Source: Lysinibacillus capsici
GTDB lineage: Bacteria; Bacillota; Bacilli; Bacillales_A; Planococcaceae
NCBI RefSeq assembly: GCF_003367505.1
Contig: NZ_PXXX01000006.1
Coordinates: 124,001-188,000, forward strand
Length of the DNA: 64,000 nucleotides
Reading direction: 5' to 3'
Below the pieces are notes generated by a model, which saw nothing but the letters and a program-made list of their open reading frames with translations, was not told the DNA's origin and ran no database searches. The translations under genes were made by a program, and so were the position numbers. Position 1 is the stretch's first letter. Every line of letters begins with the position of its first letter. This document shows, in pieces, positions 52,307 to 62,582 of the stretch.

Positions 52307-52864
52307 GTGAAAAAAGATGCCCGTTATTCTTGTTATCCATTTATGCGTGAGAAAGCTTCAACGGTCGATTTTGAAATTCGAACAGATAGCCTGACAACAC
52401 ATCTAGGAGTTGCATTAGCTGCGGTAAAAAAAGAGGATGTTCAAGTTGTTGCTGAGGATTTATTGCTTATGTTACCTATGGCTTATCATGTGAATGGCTC
52501 AGTACGTGGGAAATTAGCAGTAACTGAAGAGGATTTATCTTGGTTAAGTGAACGTTATGATTTTTACGTTCGCCATGTGAAGGAAGAGATTCAAAGTTTT
52601 GTTTTACCTCAAGGAACAGAGGCTGCTGCAGCCTTACATCTTTGTCGCAGTGAGGCAAAAAAATCATATCGTACTTTACACAAAGTATCAGAAGAACGAG
52701 AGGTTCCAGCTATTCTTTTCGATTACCTTGGTTTATTAGCTAATGTATGTTTTGTCATGGCTGTTTTTATGAATCAGCAAGCTGGAATAGCGGAAATACC
52801 GTTTATTAGTAAATCCTACCCAATGAAAAAGAAAAAGGAGAATAACAATGAAAAAAGTATTTAA
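52307..52864 (+). CDS. Degenerate PduO-type cobalamin adenosyltransferase-like protein
   Basis: The product is 185 aa. The C-terminal half follows the PduO pattern (FVLPQGTEAAAALHLCRSEAKKS, then a YLGLLANVCFVMAVFMNQ helix, split by loops). The usual RRAER motif reads EAKKSYR here, and the N-terminal ATP-binding TRTGDxG motif is missing. It may bind cobalamin without full adenosyltransferase activity. The GTG start has AGGGGGGAA upstream. It is the first gene after the B12 riboswitch and overlaps btuF by 17 nt. Confidence 0.6.
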   Translation: MKKDARYSCYPFMREKASTVDFEIRTDSLTTHLGVALAAVKKEDVQVVAEDLLLMLPMAYHVNGSVRGKLAVTEEDLSWLSERYDFYVRHVKEEIQSFVLPQGTEAAAALHLCRSEAKKSYRTLHKVSEEREVPAILFDYLGLLANVCFVMAVFMNQQAGIAEIPFISKSYPMKKKKENNNEKSI

Positions 52865-53798
52865 TTTCCAATGGCTATCAGTGCTCTTACTTGCACTGGT
52901 ATTAGCAGGCTGTGGCACTGCTGAAGATACAAAAAATAAAGATGCTTCGCAAGATACACAACAAGCAGAGAAAACAAGCTATAAAGTGACAGATGACCGT
53001 GGAGTGGAAATAGAGTTTAAAGAAGTACCAAAAACAGTTGTATCTTTACAACCAAGTAATACTGAAATTTTGTTTGCTTTAGGTGTTGGCGATAAAATTG
53101 TAGGAGCAACTGAGTACGATACTTACCCAGAGGAAGCACAAAAAATTGAACGTGTCTCTGATACTACGAACTTTAACAGTGAAAGAATTATAGCGTTAAA
53201 GCCAGATGTTGTCATTGCTTATACAATCGGTGATAAGGATGCCCTAAAGCCGCTTGAGGACGCAGGAATTAAAGTGTTTGTTATTCAATCTGCGACTACT
53301 TTCGACGATGTTTATGGAGATATCGAACAAATTGCTGCTGTGATGGATGTTCCTGATAAAGGAAATAAATTAAACGAAGAGATTAAAGCGAAAATTGCTG
53401 AAGTACAAACGAAGGTGAAGGATGTAAAAACGCCGAAAAATGTTTATTTAGAGGTTAGCCCTAAGCCAGATATATATACAGCAGGCTCTAGCACTTTCCA
53501 GCAAGAAATATTAGATGCAGCTAATGTTAATAATGTTTTTTCTGACTTGAATAGCTGGGCAAAAGTGAATGAGGAAGATGTTATTGCGAAAAATCCAGAT
53601 GTTATTTTAACAACAGTAAACTATACAGAAGATCCAATAGGAGAAATTCTTGGACGAGATGGTTGGAATACTGTGAAAGCTATTCAAAACAAAGCGGTAT
53701 TGTCCATTGATACAGATATCTCTAATCGACCTGGTCCGCGTATTGGTGAAGCTGTAGAATTAGTAGCGAAGGCTGTGTACCCAGAGTTATTTAAATAA
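52848..53798 (+). CDS. btuF: Vitamin B12-binding lipoprotein of an ABC importer (BtuF-like)
   Basis: The product is 316 aa. Its signal peptide has the lipobox LAGC, followed by a class III binding protein fold (VSLQPSNTEILFALGVGDKI, NPDVILTTVNY). The B12 riboswitch upstream identifies cobalamin or a cobamide as the ligand class. BtuCD permease and ATPase genes are not adjacent, so these must lie elsewhere. GAATAACA ... AAGGAG lies ahead of the ATG inside the previous gene. Confidence 0.87.
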   Translation: MKKVFNFQWLSVLLLALVLAGCGTAEDTKNKDASQDTQQAEKTSYKVTDDRGVEIEFKEVPKTVVSLQPSNTEILFALGVGDKIVGATEYDTYPEEAQKIERVSDTTNFNSERIIALKPDVVIAYTIGDKDALKPLEDAGIKVFVIQSATTFDDVYGDIEQIAAVMDVPDKGNKLNEEIKAKIAEVQTKVKDVKTPKNVYLEVSPKPDIYTAGSSTFQQEILDAANVNNVFSDLNSWAKVNEEDVIAKNPDVILTTVNYTEDPIGEILGRDGWNTVKAIQNKAVLSIDTDISNRPGPRIGEAVELVAKAVYPELFK

Positions 53799-53943
53799 GA
53801 AATGTTTCCATGCTAGCTGTCAGCCATTCAGCTAGCATTTTTTATGTGGTTTAAATTATTACCTAGCGTGAAAATTGGAATTAATGTAGTTTGTTCTTTA
53901 AAATAAAAGTAAGTATGCTTGATAATCTTAGGAGGTGTAGTGA

Positions 53944-54711
53944 TTGGAGCAATTAGAGACAAAGGTAATTCCATTTGAAGCAGTCTATAATTTCCGAGAC
54001 ATGGGTGGATATAAAACAAAAGATGGGCGTAGGGTAAAGAACGGTTTATTTTACCGCTCAGCTGCCCTTGGAAAAATGACACTGTCGGATAAAGAGCTAT
54101 TTGAAACGTTAGGGATTAAGACCATTTTTGATTATCGCGATAACAATGAGGCGTATCATAATCCTAACCCAGTGTTCTCGCATGCTCAATATATACAAAT
54201 CCCAGCGAAGGGTAATCATGCTTTTGAAATGCCAACCAATGCTGGTGGTAGAGATTTCTATAAAGTGGTAAGCCCTGAGATGTTTCGGGATTTTTATGCA
54301 CAAATGCCTTTTAACAATCTTTCATTTAAAGAGTTAATGCAAACGATTCAAAATCCTAATAATCTAGGTCTTGTACATCATTGCGCAGTTGGTAAGGACC
54401 GAACGGGTATTGGAGGAGCACTTATTTTACTAGCTTTAGATGTACCCGTGGAGACTATCATGGAGGATTATTTAGATACTAATATACATTTACGTCCAAT
54501 GGTAGAACGAATGGCTCAGGCTATTCAGCATCAGTATAATGAGCAAGAACTACAGCAATTTTATGCATTAATGTCCGCCCGTGAAGACTATTTACAAGCA
54601 GCATTGGATGCGATGGATCGTCGCTATGGTTCTAAGACTGGGTTTTTAGAGCAGGAATTTGGCCTAACAATTGAAAAACGAGAGCAATTACAATCTTATT
54701 GCTTAATTTAA
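53944..54711 (+). CDS. Protein-tyrosine/serine phosphatase-like protein (PF13350 type)
   Basis: The product is 255 aa. The PTP loop HHCAVGKDRTGIGG gives Cys-x5-Arg, preceded by the family's NFRDMGGYKTKDGRRVKNGL opening (split here at the Gly pair) and an aspartate-bearing TIFDYRDNNE. Such proteins dephosphorylate protein tyrosines or phosphoinositides; the substrate is unknown. It starts with TTG behind TAGGAGGTG. Confidence 0.85.
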   Translation: MEQLETKVIPFEAVYNFRDMGGYKTKDGRRVKNGLFYRSAALGKMTLSDKELFETLGIKTIFDYRDNNEAYHNPNPVFSHAQYIQIPAKGNHAFEMPTNAGGRDFYKVVSPEMFRDFYAQMPFNNLSFKELMQTIQNPNNLGLVHHCAVGKDRTGIGGALILLALDVPVETIMEDYLDTNIHLRPMVERMAQAIQHQYNEQELQQFYALMSAREDYLQAALDAMDRRYGSKTGFLEQEFGLTIEKREQLQSYCLI

Positions 54712-54718
54712 AAATGAG

Positions 54719-54749
54719 CCCTTTCACACGATGTGAAAGGGATTTTTTA
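54719..54749 (+). terminator. Terminator after the phosphatase gene
   Basis: CCCTTTCAC pairs with GTGAAAGGG, then a T6 run. Confidence 0.85.
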
Positions 54750-54845
54750 TGTGGAAGCACTGTCTTCCTATAAATCTCTTTACAGTCTGAATATTTGTGA
54801 TAAGATACAATAGATTTTTAAGAAAAAATAGGAGAAGTGAAAGTA

Positions 54846-56213
54846 TTGGCAGACACAATTAAAGAGACAAATAAGTTAAGTCTATTCCATTTAACATGGC
54901 CAATCTTCTTAGAAGTTTTTCTATTTATGTTGATGGGACTAGCCGATACTTTTATGCTCAGTGCTTTATCAGATAATGCTGTATCAGGAGTAGGTGCAGC
55001 CAATCAATATATCCATATTGCCATCTTGATTCTGGAGGTAGTGGGCAATGGTGCATCTATTGTTGTTTCTCAGTATTTAGGCTCCAAACGCTTTTTTGAA
55101 GCGGCCAAGATCTCGGCGTTAGCGGTCACGATGAATTTGGTCGTTGGGCTTTTAATGAGTATTTTATTTTTCTTCTTTGCGAGACATTTAATGACAATGA
55201 TGAACTTGCAGGGAGAAGTACTCCACTATGCACAAAGTTACTTAGCCATCATTGGGAGTTTTATTTTCCTACAGGCTATTATTAATGCACTCGCTGCAAT
55301 TATTCGTGTACATGGTTGGACAAAACAAACTATGTACGTTTCGCTTGGCATGAACGTCTTACATGTTGTGCTAAACTACGGTCTTATTTTTGGGAATTTA
55401 GGTTTACCAGAGCTTGGTGTGAAAGGAGCGGCTATTTCCTCTGTCATTAGTCGCGGATTAGCCGTCCTAGTATTTTTCTGGTTGCTGTATCAGGTAATGG
55501 AAGTGCGCGTAAAGTTACAATATTTTTTTGAGTATTCAAAGGAATATGTGAGAAAAATATTAAACATTGGTTTACCATCTGCGTTTGAACAGGTACTTTA
55601 TCAATTTTGCCAAATCATCTTTTTATATTATGCGACTTACTTAGGAGCAGAAACACTAGCAGCACGACAATATGCTATGAATATTTCGATGTTTACGTAT
55701 TTATTTGCAATTGCCATTGGTACAGGAACAGCCATTATTATTGGTCGTCATGTAGGTGCAGGAGAAAAAGATGAGGCGTATCATCAGCTATGGAAAAGTG
55801 TTCGTGCAGCATTTGCTTTTACGATTATTATGGTCGCAGTCGTTACGCTATTCCGTAAGCCACTTATGCAGGTATTTACTGATAATCCAGAAGTCATTAA
55901 GATTGGGGCATCCGTGTTAGCATTAAGTATTTTGCTAGAGACTGGTCGCACAATGAATATCGTTGTCATTAACTCTTTACGCGCTTCTGGGGATGCTAGA
56001 TTCCCTGTGAAAATTGGTTTTCTATCAATGGTTTGCATGAGCCTGCCGCTTGGCTATTTATTTGTCTTTGTATTGGATTGGGGCTTGGTCGGAATTTGGC
56101 TAGCCATTTCAGCAGATGAATGGGTGCGGGCAATTATCGTATACTTTAGATGGAAAAGTCGTAAATGGGAGCGTTATGCTCTTGTATCACCGAACGACAA
56201 AAAGGAGGCATAG
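54846..56213 (+). CDS. MATE-family multidrug efflux transporter
   Basis: The product is 455 aa with twelve membrane segments in two MATE repeats. Typical motifs are PIFLEVFLFMLMGLADTFML in the first and GLPSAFEQVLYQFCQIIFL in the second repeat. It would expel cationic drugs with sodium or protons. I prefer the TTG at 54846, with AGGAGAA 9 nt upstream; the GTG at 54837 directly abuts that site. The rlmA gene follows after 2 nt. Confidence 0.87.
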   Translation: MADTIKETNKLSLFHLTWPIFLEVFLFMLMGLADTFMLSALSDNAVSGVGAANQYIHIAILILEVVGNGASIVVSQYLGSKRFFEAAKISALAVTMNLVVGLLMSILFFFFARHLMTMMNLQGEVLHYAQSYLAIIGSFIFLQAIINALAAIIRVHGWTKQTMYVSLGMNVLHVVLNYGLIFGNLGLPELGVKGAAISSVISRGLAVLVFFWLLYQVMEVRVKLQYFFEYSKEYVRKILNIGLPSAFEQVLYQFCQIIFLYYATYLGAETLAARQYAMNISMFTYLFAIAIGTGTAIIIGRHVGAGEKDEAYHQLWKSVRAAFAFTIIMVAVVTLFRKPLMQVFTDNPEVIKIGASVLALSILLETGRTMNIVVINSLRASGDARFPVKIGFLSMVCMSLPLGYLFVFVLDWGLVGIWLAISADEWVRAIIVYFRWKSRKWERYALVSPNDKKEA

Positions 56214-56215
56214 AA

Positions 56216-57049
56216 ATGGGCGCATTATCGAAACGTGCTATCGGGGCGGCATTAATGGATCAACATATCACCCTTTTTGCTTGTCCAATCTGTCAGCAAT
56301 CAATGCATGTCTATGAGCAGGGGAGATTGGTTTGTACTTCTAACCATTCCTTTGATATTGCGAAACAAGGCTATGTCAATATGCTGACACATAACGCCGC
56401 TTCTAAATATAGTAAGAGCCTTTTTGAATCCCGCAAGGCTGTTATTGATAGTGGGATTTATGATGCTGTAGAAGCCCGAATCGGTGAGCTTATAAGCTCT
56501 GCAAAAACGGTGCTCGATACTGGTTGTGGAGAGGGCTCACATTTAGCTCGCATTATGAATGATAGAGATCATGGTATTGGCGTTGGAATTGACATAGCGA
56601 AGGAGGGCATTTTGGCTGCAGCACGTCATTATCCTCAACAAATTTGGTGTGTAGGGGATTTAGCTAAAAGTCCATTTGCTCAAGCGAGTTTCGATGCCAT
56701 TTTAAATATATTATCGCCAGCAAATTATGAGGAGTTTAAACGACTTCTTACACCGAATGGCTGTCTTGTGAAGGTTGTACCGCAAAGTGGTTATTTGCGG
56801 GAACTGCGTGCTCAATTATATGCAGATTCAAACAAGGAAACTTACTCTAATGAACAAATTGTAGCTCGTTTTCAAGATAGTTTTCGTGAGGTAAACGTAG
56901 AACGCGTAACGTATACTTTACCGCTTTCAGAAGGGCTAGTACCCGCGCTATTAGAGATGACACCAATGGGGTGGCATAAAGCAGAACAAACAGCCGTTGA
57001 ACTAAATCAAATCACGATTGATGTGGATCTATTAGTAGGGAAGGTTTAA
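56216..57049 (+). CDS. rlmA: 23S rRNA (guanine-N1) methyltransferase, RlmA type
   Basis: The product is 277 aa. The N-terminal zinc motif uses Cys23, Cys26, Cys40 and His44, followed by a Rossmann methyltransferase with VLDTGCGEGSHLARI. The Gram-positive RlmA(II) type methylates G748 in the exit tunnel, a position linked to tylosin resistance; which G is modified here cannot be read. AAAGGAGG precedes the ATG at 56216, which lies 2 nt after the MATE stop. Confidence 0.86.
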   Translation: MGALSKRAIGAALMDQHITLFACPICQQSMHVYEQGRLVCTSNHSFDIAKQGYVNMLTHNAASKYSKSLFESRKAVIDSGIYDAVEARIGELISSAKTVLDTGCGEGSHLARIMNDRDHGIGVGIDIAKEGILAAARHYPQQIWCVGDLAKSPFAQASFDAILNILSPANYEEFKRLLTPNGCLVKVVPQSGYLRELRAQLYADSNKETYSNEQIVARFQDSFREVNVERVTYTLPLSEGLVPALLEMTPMGWHKAEQTAVELNQITIDVDLLVGKV

Positions 57050-57128
57050 GTTGGTCACCTGCAATTGCAGTATACTGGTCTTTTCGATTACAATGGGAAT
57101 AACTATTGAATAAGGTAGGAATGTAACA

Positions 57129-57731
57129 GTGTATAAACTAGCAGCAAATGTTGTCAAAGTAATATTAAAATTAATGGGTTCAAAGGCTCGTGTATACGGA
57201 GAAGAAAACTTGCCGAAAGAGGGTGGGTTTATTATAGCTTGTACACATACTGGCTATGTGGATATTTTAAACCTTGGTGTAGCCATGTACCCTCGTGAAA
57301 TTCACTTTATGGCGAAGAAGCAATTATTTGAAATGAAAGGGCTTGGCTGGCTTGTTAAGCATTTAAATGCTTTTCCGGTAGACCGTGATAATCCTGGACC
57401 AAGCGTGATTAAAATTCCTTCGCAGTTATTGAAGGAAGGTAAAATTGTAGGGATTTTCCCCTCTGGGACACGTAGTGCAGAAGGAACAGATTTAAAACAA
57501 GGGGCTATTACCATTGCACAGTTGGCAAAGGCGCAAATTGTTCCAGCTGCTTATGTTGGTGCACGTAATGTGGGTGATGTAATGAAGCGAGGCAAAGGCT
57601 ATTTAATTTATGGTGAGCCTTTTTATGTAACAGGCAAGGGTAAAGAAGGTCGTGAGCAGTTTACTCAACACCTTGAGCATGAATTAGTTGCTCTAACAGA
57701 AGAACTACAGAAACGTATTCCCGTAAAATAA
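57129..57731 (+). CDS. plsC: 1-acyl-sn-glycerol-3-phosphate acyltransferase
   Basis: The product is 200 aa. The acyltransferase block I HTGYVD (His-x4-Asp) is near residue 39, with FPVDR and FPSGTRS blocks following. It makes phosphatidic acid at the membrane from lysophosphatidic acid and acyl-ACP. The start is GTG behind AAGGTAGG. A palindrome (CTGCAATTGCAG) lies in the short upstream gap. Confidence 0.87.
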   Translation: MYKLAANVVKVILKLMGSKARVYGEENLPKEGGFIIACTHTGYVDILNLGVAMYPREIHFMAKKQLFEMKGLGWLVKHLNAFPVDRDNPGPSVIKIPSQLLKEGKIVGIFPSGTRSAEGTDLKQGAITIAQLAKAQIVPAAYVGARNVGDVMKRGKGYLIYGEPFYVTGKGKEGREQFTQHLEHELVALTEELQKRIPVK

Positions 57732-57740
57732 AAGCAAACG

Positions 57741-57775
57741 GCACTCAGAATCAAATTGATTTTGAGTGCTTTGTT
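57741..57775 (+). terminator. Probable terminator or hairpin after plsC
   Basis: GCACTCAGAATC and GATTTTGAGTGC pair with one G-U; the T tail is short. Confidence 0.55.
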
Positions 57776-57791
57776 GTAGGAGGAAAATAAA

Positions 57792-58253
57792 ATGATTCGA
57801 GTACTTTTCGTATGTTTAGGTAATATCTGTCGCTCACCCATGGCTGAGGCGGTCATGCGCGACATGGTGAAGAAAGAGCATTTAGAAGATAAAATTGAAG
57901 TGGATTCCGCTGCTACTAGCTCATGGCATATTGGCGAACCTCCACATAGAGGTACACAGGATAAGCTTAGGGAATATGGTATTTCTACAATAGATATGCA
58001 AGGTCGACAATTACAAAAGTCTGATTTTGAAAAGTTTGCTTATATTATTGGAATGGATGAAAGCAATATTCGTAATATCCGCACAATACTAGGCAATCCA
58101 AACTCGCCAAAGATTTTTCGTTTTTTAGATTTAACAGCGCATCGTAAGGATGTCCCGGATCCTTATTATACAGGTGATTTTCAGGAAACCTATGAATTGG
58201 TGCAAGAAGGCTGTCGGGCATTGCTAGCAAAAATTAAACAAGAGCTGTTGTAA
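57792..58253 (+). CDS. Low-molecular-weight protein-tyrosine phosphatase
   Basis: The product is 153 aa. The PTP loop is Cys8-LGNIC-Arg14 followed by SP, and the general acid Asp lies in DVPDPYYTG near residue 120. It resembles B. subtilis YfkJ. TAGGAGG precedes the ATG. Confidence 0.92.
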   Translation: MIRVLFVCLGNICRSPMAEAVMRDMVKKEHLEDKIEVDSAATSSWHIGEPPHRGTQDKLREYGISTIDMQGRQLQKSDFEKFAYIIGMDESNIRNIRTILGNPNSPKIFRFLDLTAHRKDVPDPYYTGDFQETYELVQEGCRALLAKIKQELL

Positions 58254-58254
58254 G

Positions 58255-58292
58255 ATGGCGCTAAAATCGTAAATTTTAACAGCCATTTTTTT
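58255..58292 (+). terminator. Terminator after the LMW phosphatase gene
   Basis: ATGGC/GCCAT form the base and TAAAAT/ATTTTA the upper stem, followed by T7. Confidence 0.75.
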
Positions 58293-58454
58293 AGAAAAAT
58301 GCTACCTTAAACATTGGTATATCTAGCTTTGTAAGCATCATTGTGTTATTATTTGCAGAGTAAAGATACGATAAGTATTTAATTACCATTTACAGATATA
58401 CAACTGTGTATCTATTATTTTTATAAATTTATCTTTTGAAAGAGAGTGGAAACA

Positions 58455-59174
58455 ATGGGTCGTAAGTGGAACAATATTAAAGAAAAGAAAGCGTCTAAAG
58501 ATCAAAGCACAAGCCGTATTAATGCAAAATTTGGGCGAGAAATTTATGTGGCAGCTAAATCAGGCGAACCAGATCCAGAGTCAAACCGTGCACTTAAAGT
58601 AGTGCTTGAACGCGCAAAAACATACAGTGTTCCAAAACATATTATAGAAAAAGCCATTGATAAAGCAAAAGGTGGCGGTGATGAAAGCTTTGATGAATTA
58701 CGTTATGAAGGCTTTGGACCAGCCGGCACAATGATTATCGTGGATGCTTTAACAAACAATGTAAATCGTACAGCATCAGATGTACGTGCAGCATTTGGTA
58801 AAAATAACGGCAATATGGGTGTCAGTGGATCTGTAGCTTATATGTTCGATTCAACAGCAGTTATTGGCTTAGAAGGTAAAACCGCTGATGAAGTACTAGA
58901 GATTTTAATGGAAGCTGATATTGATGCTCGCGATATTCTAGAAGAGGAAGAAGCGGTAATTATTTATGCAGAGCCAGACCAATTCTTTGCGACACAAGAA
59001 GCATTAAAGGCTGCGGGCGTAGAAGAATTTACAGTAGCAGAGCTTTCTATGTTGCCTCAAACAGAAGTGACTTTAACTGGCGACGATGTAGCGAAGTTTG
59101 AAAAACTAATTGATGCATTAGAAGATTTAGAAGATGTACAAAATGTTTTCCACAATGCAGATTTAGGCGAATAA
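58455..59174 (+). CDS. YebC/PmpR-family regulator or translation factor (YeeI-like)
   Basis: The product is 239 aa, the length of B. subtilis YeeI. The family opening [16 protein letters not shown] and the central [17 protein letters not shown] block are present, and the fold has three domains. Family members were called transcription regulators, and some are now thought to help ribosomes at difficult proline-rich sequences. The ATG at 58455 follows a GAAAGAGAG site. Confidence 0.9.
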   Translation: MGRKWNNIKEKKASKDQSTSRINAKFGREIYVAAKSGEPDPESNRALKVVLERAKTYSVPKHIIEKAIDKAKGGGDESFDELRYEGFGPAGTMIIVDALTNNVNRTASDVRAAFGKNNGNMGVSGSVAYMFDSTAVIGLEGKTADEVLEILMEADIDARDILEEEEAVIIYAEPDQFFATQEALKAAGVEEFTVAELSMLPQTEVTLTGDDVAKFEKLIDALEDLEDVQNVFHNADLGE

Positions 59175-59191
59175 ATATTAACAAAATGAGT

Positions 59192-59223
59192 AAACCAGTA
59201 GCATTTAAGCTACTGGTTTTTAA
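59192..59223 (+). terminator. Terminator after the yebC-family gene
   Basis: AAACCAGTAGC pairs with GCTACTGGTTT and T-rich sequence follows. Confidence 0.85.
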
Positions 59224-59238
59224 TTAGGGAGGAAAACG

Positions 59239-60534
59239 ATGCAGACTGCTTTAGCCATTATTTTATTTTTAGTCACATTATTTTTTGTCATAGTGCAACC
59301 ACGAAAACTATCAATTGGCTGGTCAGCCTGTATAGGAGCAGCTATTGCGCTATTAATAGGTGTAGTAACCTGGCAGGATGTGTTAGAGGTAACGGGGATT
59401 GTTTGGAATGCAACGCTATCATTTATTGGTATTATTTTAATTTCACTCATCTTAGATGAAATTGGCTTTTTCGAATGGGCTGCTCTACATATGGCACGAC
59501 TTGCAAAGGGAAGTGGAATTCGCTTATTTGTTTATATTAGTTGCCTTGGAGCTGTTGTATCGGCTTTGTTTGCGAACGATGGGGGTGCTTTAATTCTAAC
59601 GCCGATCGTTTTAGCGATGGTGAGAAAACTGAACTTGAGTGAAAAAATGATCTTTCCATTTATTATTGCAAGTGGATTTATAGCAGATACAACCTCGTTA
59701 CCGTTCGTTATTAGCAATTTAACGAATATCGTATCCGCTGACTTTTTCGATATAGGCTTTATAGATTATGCAGTTCATATGCTTGTACCGAATTTCTTTT
59801 CGTTAGTGGCAAGTATAGTAGTACTTTACATTGTTTTTCGCCGTTCCATACCACAACATTATTCTCTTGAGGCCGTTGAGCAACCAAGTCAGGCAATCCG
59901 AGATCCCAAATTATTTTCGATCGCTTGGTATGTAATTGGGATTCTATTAGTGGGCTTCGTAGCTGGTGAGGTTTTACACATCCCTGTATCTTTTATTTTA
60001 TGTGGGGTCGCTGCAATATTCTTATGGCTAGCACAGCGTAGCTCTGTGGTAGATACAAAAAGAGTTGTAAAAGGAGCGCCATGGAGTATTGTGTTCTTCT
60101 CAATTGGCATGTATGTGGTTGTCTATGGGTTAAAAAATGTAGGGATGACAGGAATGTTAGCAAATTTATTTGAACTTGCTATACAACAGGGCTTCGTAGT
60201 AGCAACGATGACAATGGGATTTGTCGCTGCCATTTTGTCTGCTGTCATGAACAATTTACCTACTGTTATGATAGATGCTTTGGCGATTTCAGAAACCAGC
60301 GCATCGGGCATGATGAAAGAGGGACTGATTTATGCAAATATAATTGGTACGAATTTAGGTCCAAAAATGACACCGATTGGTTCACTGGCAACATTGCTAT
60401 GGCTTCATATATTAGCCCAGAAAGGCATTAAAATTAGCTGGGGACAATATTTTAAAATCGGTGTTATTCTTACCATCCCGACACTGTTCGTCACTTTAAT
60501 TGCATTAATTATTTGGATATGCTTAATATCATAG
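59239..60534 (+). CDS. arsB: ArsB-family arsenite/antimonite efflux permease
   Basis: The product is 431 aa with about twelve membrane segments. [18 protein letters not shown] and [14 protein letters not shown] are the two re-entrant signature regions of the ArsB/ion-transporter superfamily. [19 protein letters not shown] is typical of ArsB itself. No arsR or arsC lies next to it, and no operator was recognised. Another anion substrate is possible. Confidence 0.85.
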   Translation: MQTALAIILFLVTLFFVIVQPRKLSIGWSACIGAAIALLIGVVTWQDVLEVTGIVWNATLSFIGIILISLILDEIGFFEWAALHMARLAKGSGIRLFVYISCLGAVVSALFANDGGALILTPIVLAMVRKLNLSEKMIFPFIIASGFIADTTSLPFVISNLTNIVSADFFDIGFIDYAVHMLVPNFFSLVASIVVLYIVFRRSIPQHYSLEAVEQPSQAIRDPKLFSIAWYVIGILLVGFVAGEVLHIPVSFILCGVAAIFLWLAQRSSVVDTKRVVKGAPWSIVFFSIGMYVVVYGLKNVGMTGMLANLFELAIQQGFVVATMTMGFVAAILSAVMNNLPTVMIDALAISETSASGMMKEGLIYANIIGTNLGPKMTPIGSLATLLWLHILAQKGIKISWGQYFKIGVILTIPTLFVTLIALIIWICLIS

Positions 60535-60616
60535 ATTTATTGTCGAAATAGTTGAAAAAATAGTACAATAGGAACTATTAAGATATTAGTATATCAGTAT
60601 ATTAAAGGAGGAAAGT

Positions 60617-62365
60617 ATGCGAGCGACAGGCAAATTAAGCAATAAAATAGTGTTAATGTCATTGGTAATGTTAGTGGCTTTGTTATCTTTTTTCGTTATA
60701 ACAACTATCTACACAGCAAAATCATCTGTTAATAAAACCATGGGAACACAGGCAGTTGCAGTTGCTGAGAATATTGCAAAACATCTAAATGCTGCTGAAT
60801 ATGAACAACTCTCAAAGGAACCAAAAGAATCTGAGTTATATTGGCGACTTCGAGAAGAGCTCAACGAATTACGTGAAATAAATGGTGTTCTCTATGCCTA
60901 TACTTTCGCAGTACCACAGGAAGATAAAAAGGTACGTTTTTTAGTGGACGGTATGCCAGCAGATGATCAAGAAAATGCTGGAGCTATAGGAGATGAGTCC
61001 TCCACCACATACTACAAGGATATTGAAAAGGTAAAGAATACAGGAAGTTATTATTCCGCTATTTTACATAGTGATTTTGGAGATTATTTATCTGGTACTG
61101 TTCCATTAAAGGATGAGGCAGGGAATACTGTTGCCTTTGTTGGGGTCGATATAGAAGCAACAGAGGTAAGCAATGTTGCGAATGCCGTATTAACGGCTAT
61201 TTTACCTGCATTAATTATTGTCATATTAGCTTTAACAGGTATTGTTATGTTCATCCTATATCGTTATATTAATGGAGCGTTAAAACCTCTTGCACATTTA
61301 GGTGATGCAGCACAAAGTTTTGCTCAAGGTGATATTGCTAAGGCAACGATAGCAGTGGAGAAAATCCAGCTAAAAGGAGCAAATGAAATTACAATATTTG
61401 CACAATCCTTCAGAGAATCACTACAAAAATTAAAAGAAACTTTCCATACGATTCAACAACGCACATTTGCTTTACAAAATGTTGTTCAAAAAATTGATGA
61501 GACTTCTCAGCATGTGGAAGAATCAAACGCTCAAATTGCAGATCGAATTATTGAAATTGCTGCTGGTAGTGAGCAACAGCAGCAAAATAATCAAGAGGTT
61601 GTATTAACTATGAATGAGATGTCGATTGGTATTCAACGACTGGCTGATACAACTTCAGAAATTGCAGAGTCATCATCAGCAATGACGGGACTTGTGGAAA
61701 CAAGTGTTAGTCATTCTCAAGAAGTTGTATCTCAAATTCAAAACGTAGAATCTTCTGTTTTACGTACGGCTAATCATGTCGAGGAAATGGGTGATAAGTT
61801 CCGATCAATTGAAGAGATGGTGACCATCATTACGAGTATTGCGGATCAAACCAACCTACTAGCTTTAAACGCGGCAATAGAAGCAGCTAGAGCAGGAGAA
61901 GCTGGTAAAGGATTTGCGGTCGTGGCAGATGAAGTTCGTAAACTTGCAGAGATGTCTAAAGCATCTGCTGACGAAATACACATGCATTTAGAAAGCTTTA
62001 AGAAAATTACTGATCGAGCGTTACAAGAGATGGCTAGTAGTACCATAGATGTACAGGCAGGCAATAAAGCAGTGCAACACATAGGTGAAAGTCTAGAGAA
62101 AATATTGCAATCTGTCCTTGAGGTGAATAATAAAATTCAAGATGACTCTGCTGTCATTGAAGAAATGTCAGCAGGCTCTGAGGAAGTATTAGCTACTACC
62201 GAACAGATGAATGCTATTGCGAAGCATAGTGTCCTAGGAACAAAGGAAGTAGCAACTGCCTCAGATTTACAAGTAACGATGGTTTCTGAATTAAATGAAG
62301 TTGTAACAATATTAGATCAAACATCGAAAGAGGTTATAGAAACGATTAATACATTTAAATTATGA
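60617..62365 (+). CDS. Methyl-accepting chemotaxis protein with extracytoplasmic sensor
   Basis: The product is 582 aa. TM1 spans about 12-34, the external sensor about 35-190 (with [20 protein letters not shown], Cache-like) and TM2 about 195-218, followed by HAMP and a signalling domain from about 290. The hairpin tip [20 protein letters not shown] is exact. AAAGGAGG precedes the ATG. The ligand is unknown. Confidence 0.92.
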   Translation: MRATGKLSNKIVLMSLVMLVALLSFFVITTIYTAKSSVNKTMGTQAVAVAENIAKHLNAAEYEQLSKEPKESELYWRLREELNELREINGVLYAYTFAVPQEDKKVRFLVDGMPADDQENAGAIGDESSTTYYKDIEKVKNTGSYYSAILHSDFGDYLSGTVPLKDEAGNTVAFVGVDIEATEVSNVANAVLTAILPALIIVILALTGIVMFILYRYINGALKPLAHLGDAAQSFAQGDIAKATIAVEKIQLKGANEITIFAQSFRESLQKLKETFHTIQQRTFALQNVVQKIDETSQHVEESNAQIADRIIEIAAGSEQQQQNNQEVVLTMNEMSIGIQRLADTTSEIAESSSAMTGLVETSVSHSQEVVSQIQNVESSVLRTANHVEEMGDKFRSIEEMVTIITSIADQTNLLALNAAIEAARAGEAGKGFAVVADEVRKLAEMSKASADEIHMHLESFKKITDRALQEMASSTIDVQAGNKAVQHIGESLEKILQSVLEVNNKIQDDSAVIEEMSAGSEEVLATTEQMNAIAKHSVLGTKEVATASDLQVTMVSELNEVVTILDQTSKEVIETINTFKL

Positions 62366-62372
62366 TTAGTTT

Positions 62373-62427
62373 AGAACTATTTCTCTATAAGCTTATGTCT
62401 TGTGGAGAAATAGTTCTTTTTATTTTT
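62373..62427 (+). terminator. Terminator between the two chemoreceptor genes
   Basis: A 13-bp perfect stem (AGAACTATTTCTC with GAGAAATAGTTCT) is followed by T5. Confidence 0.88.
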
Positions 62428-62582
62428 GGCATTTAAAAATTTAACTGGAGATTAGCATAAAACAAACCATATTAAGGGAAATAAGAAAATAATTTGTGCT
62501 TTACCCATTGTGAAAACTTTCAAACCATAACATAATATAAAGTAATATATTGTTGAACGAAGAAAATAGGGGGGGCTAAAGT

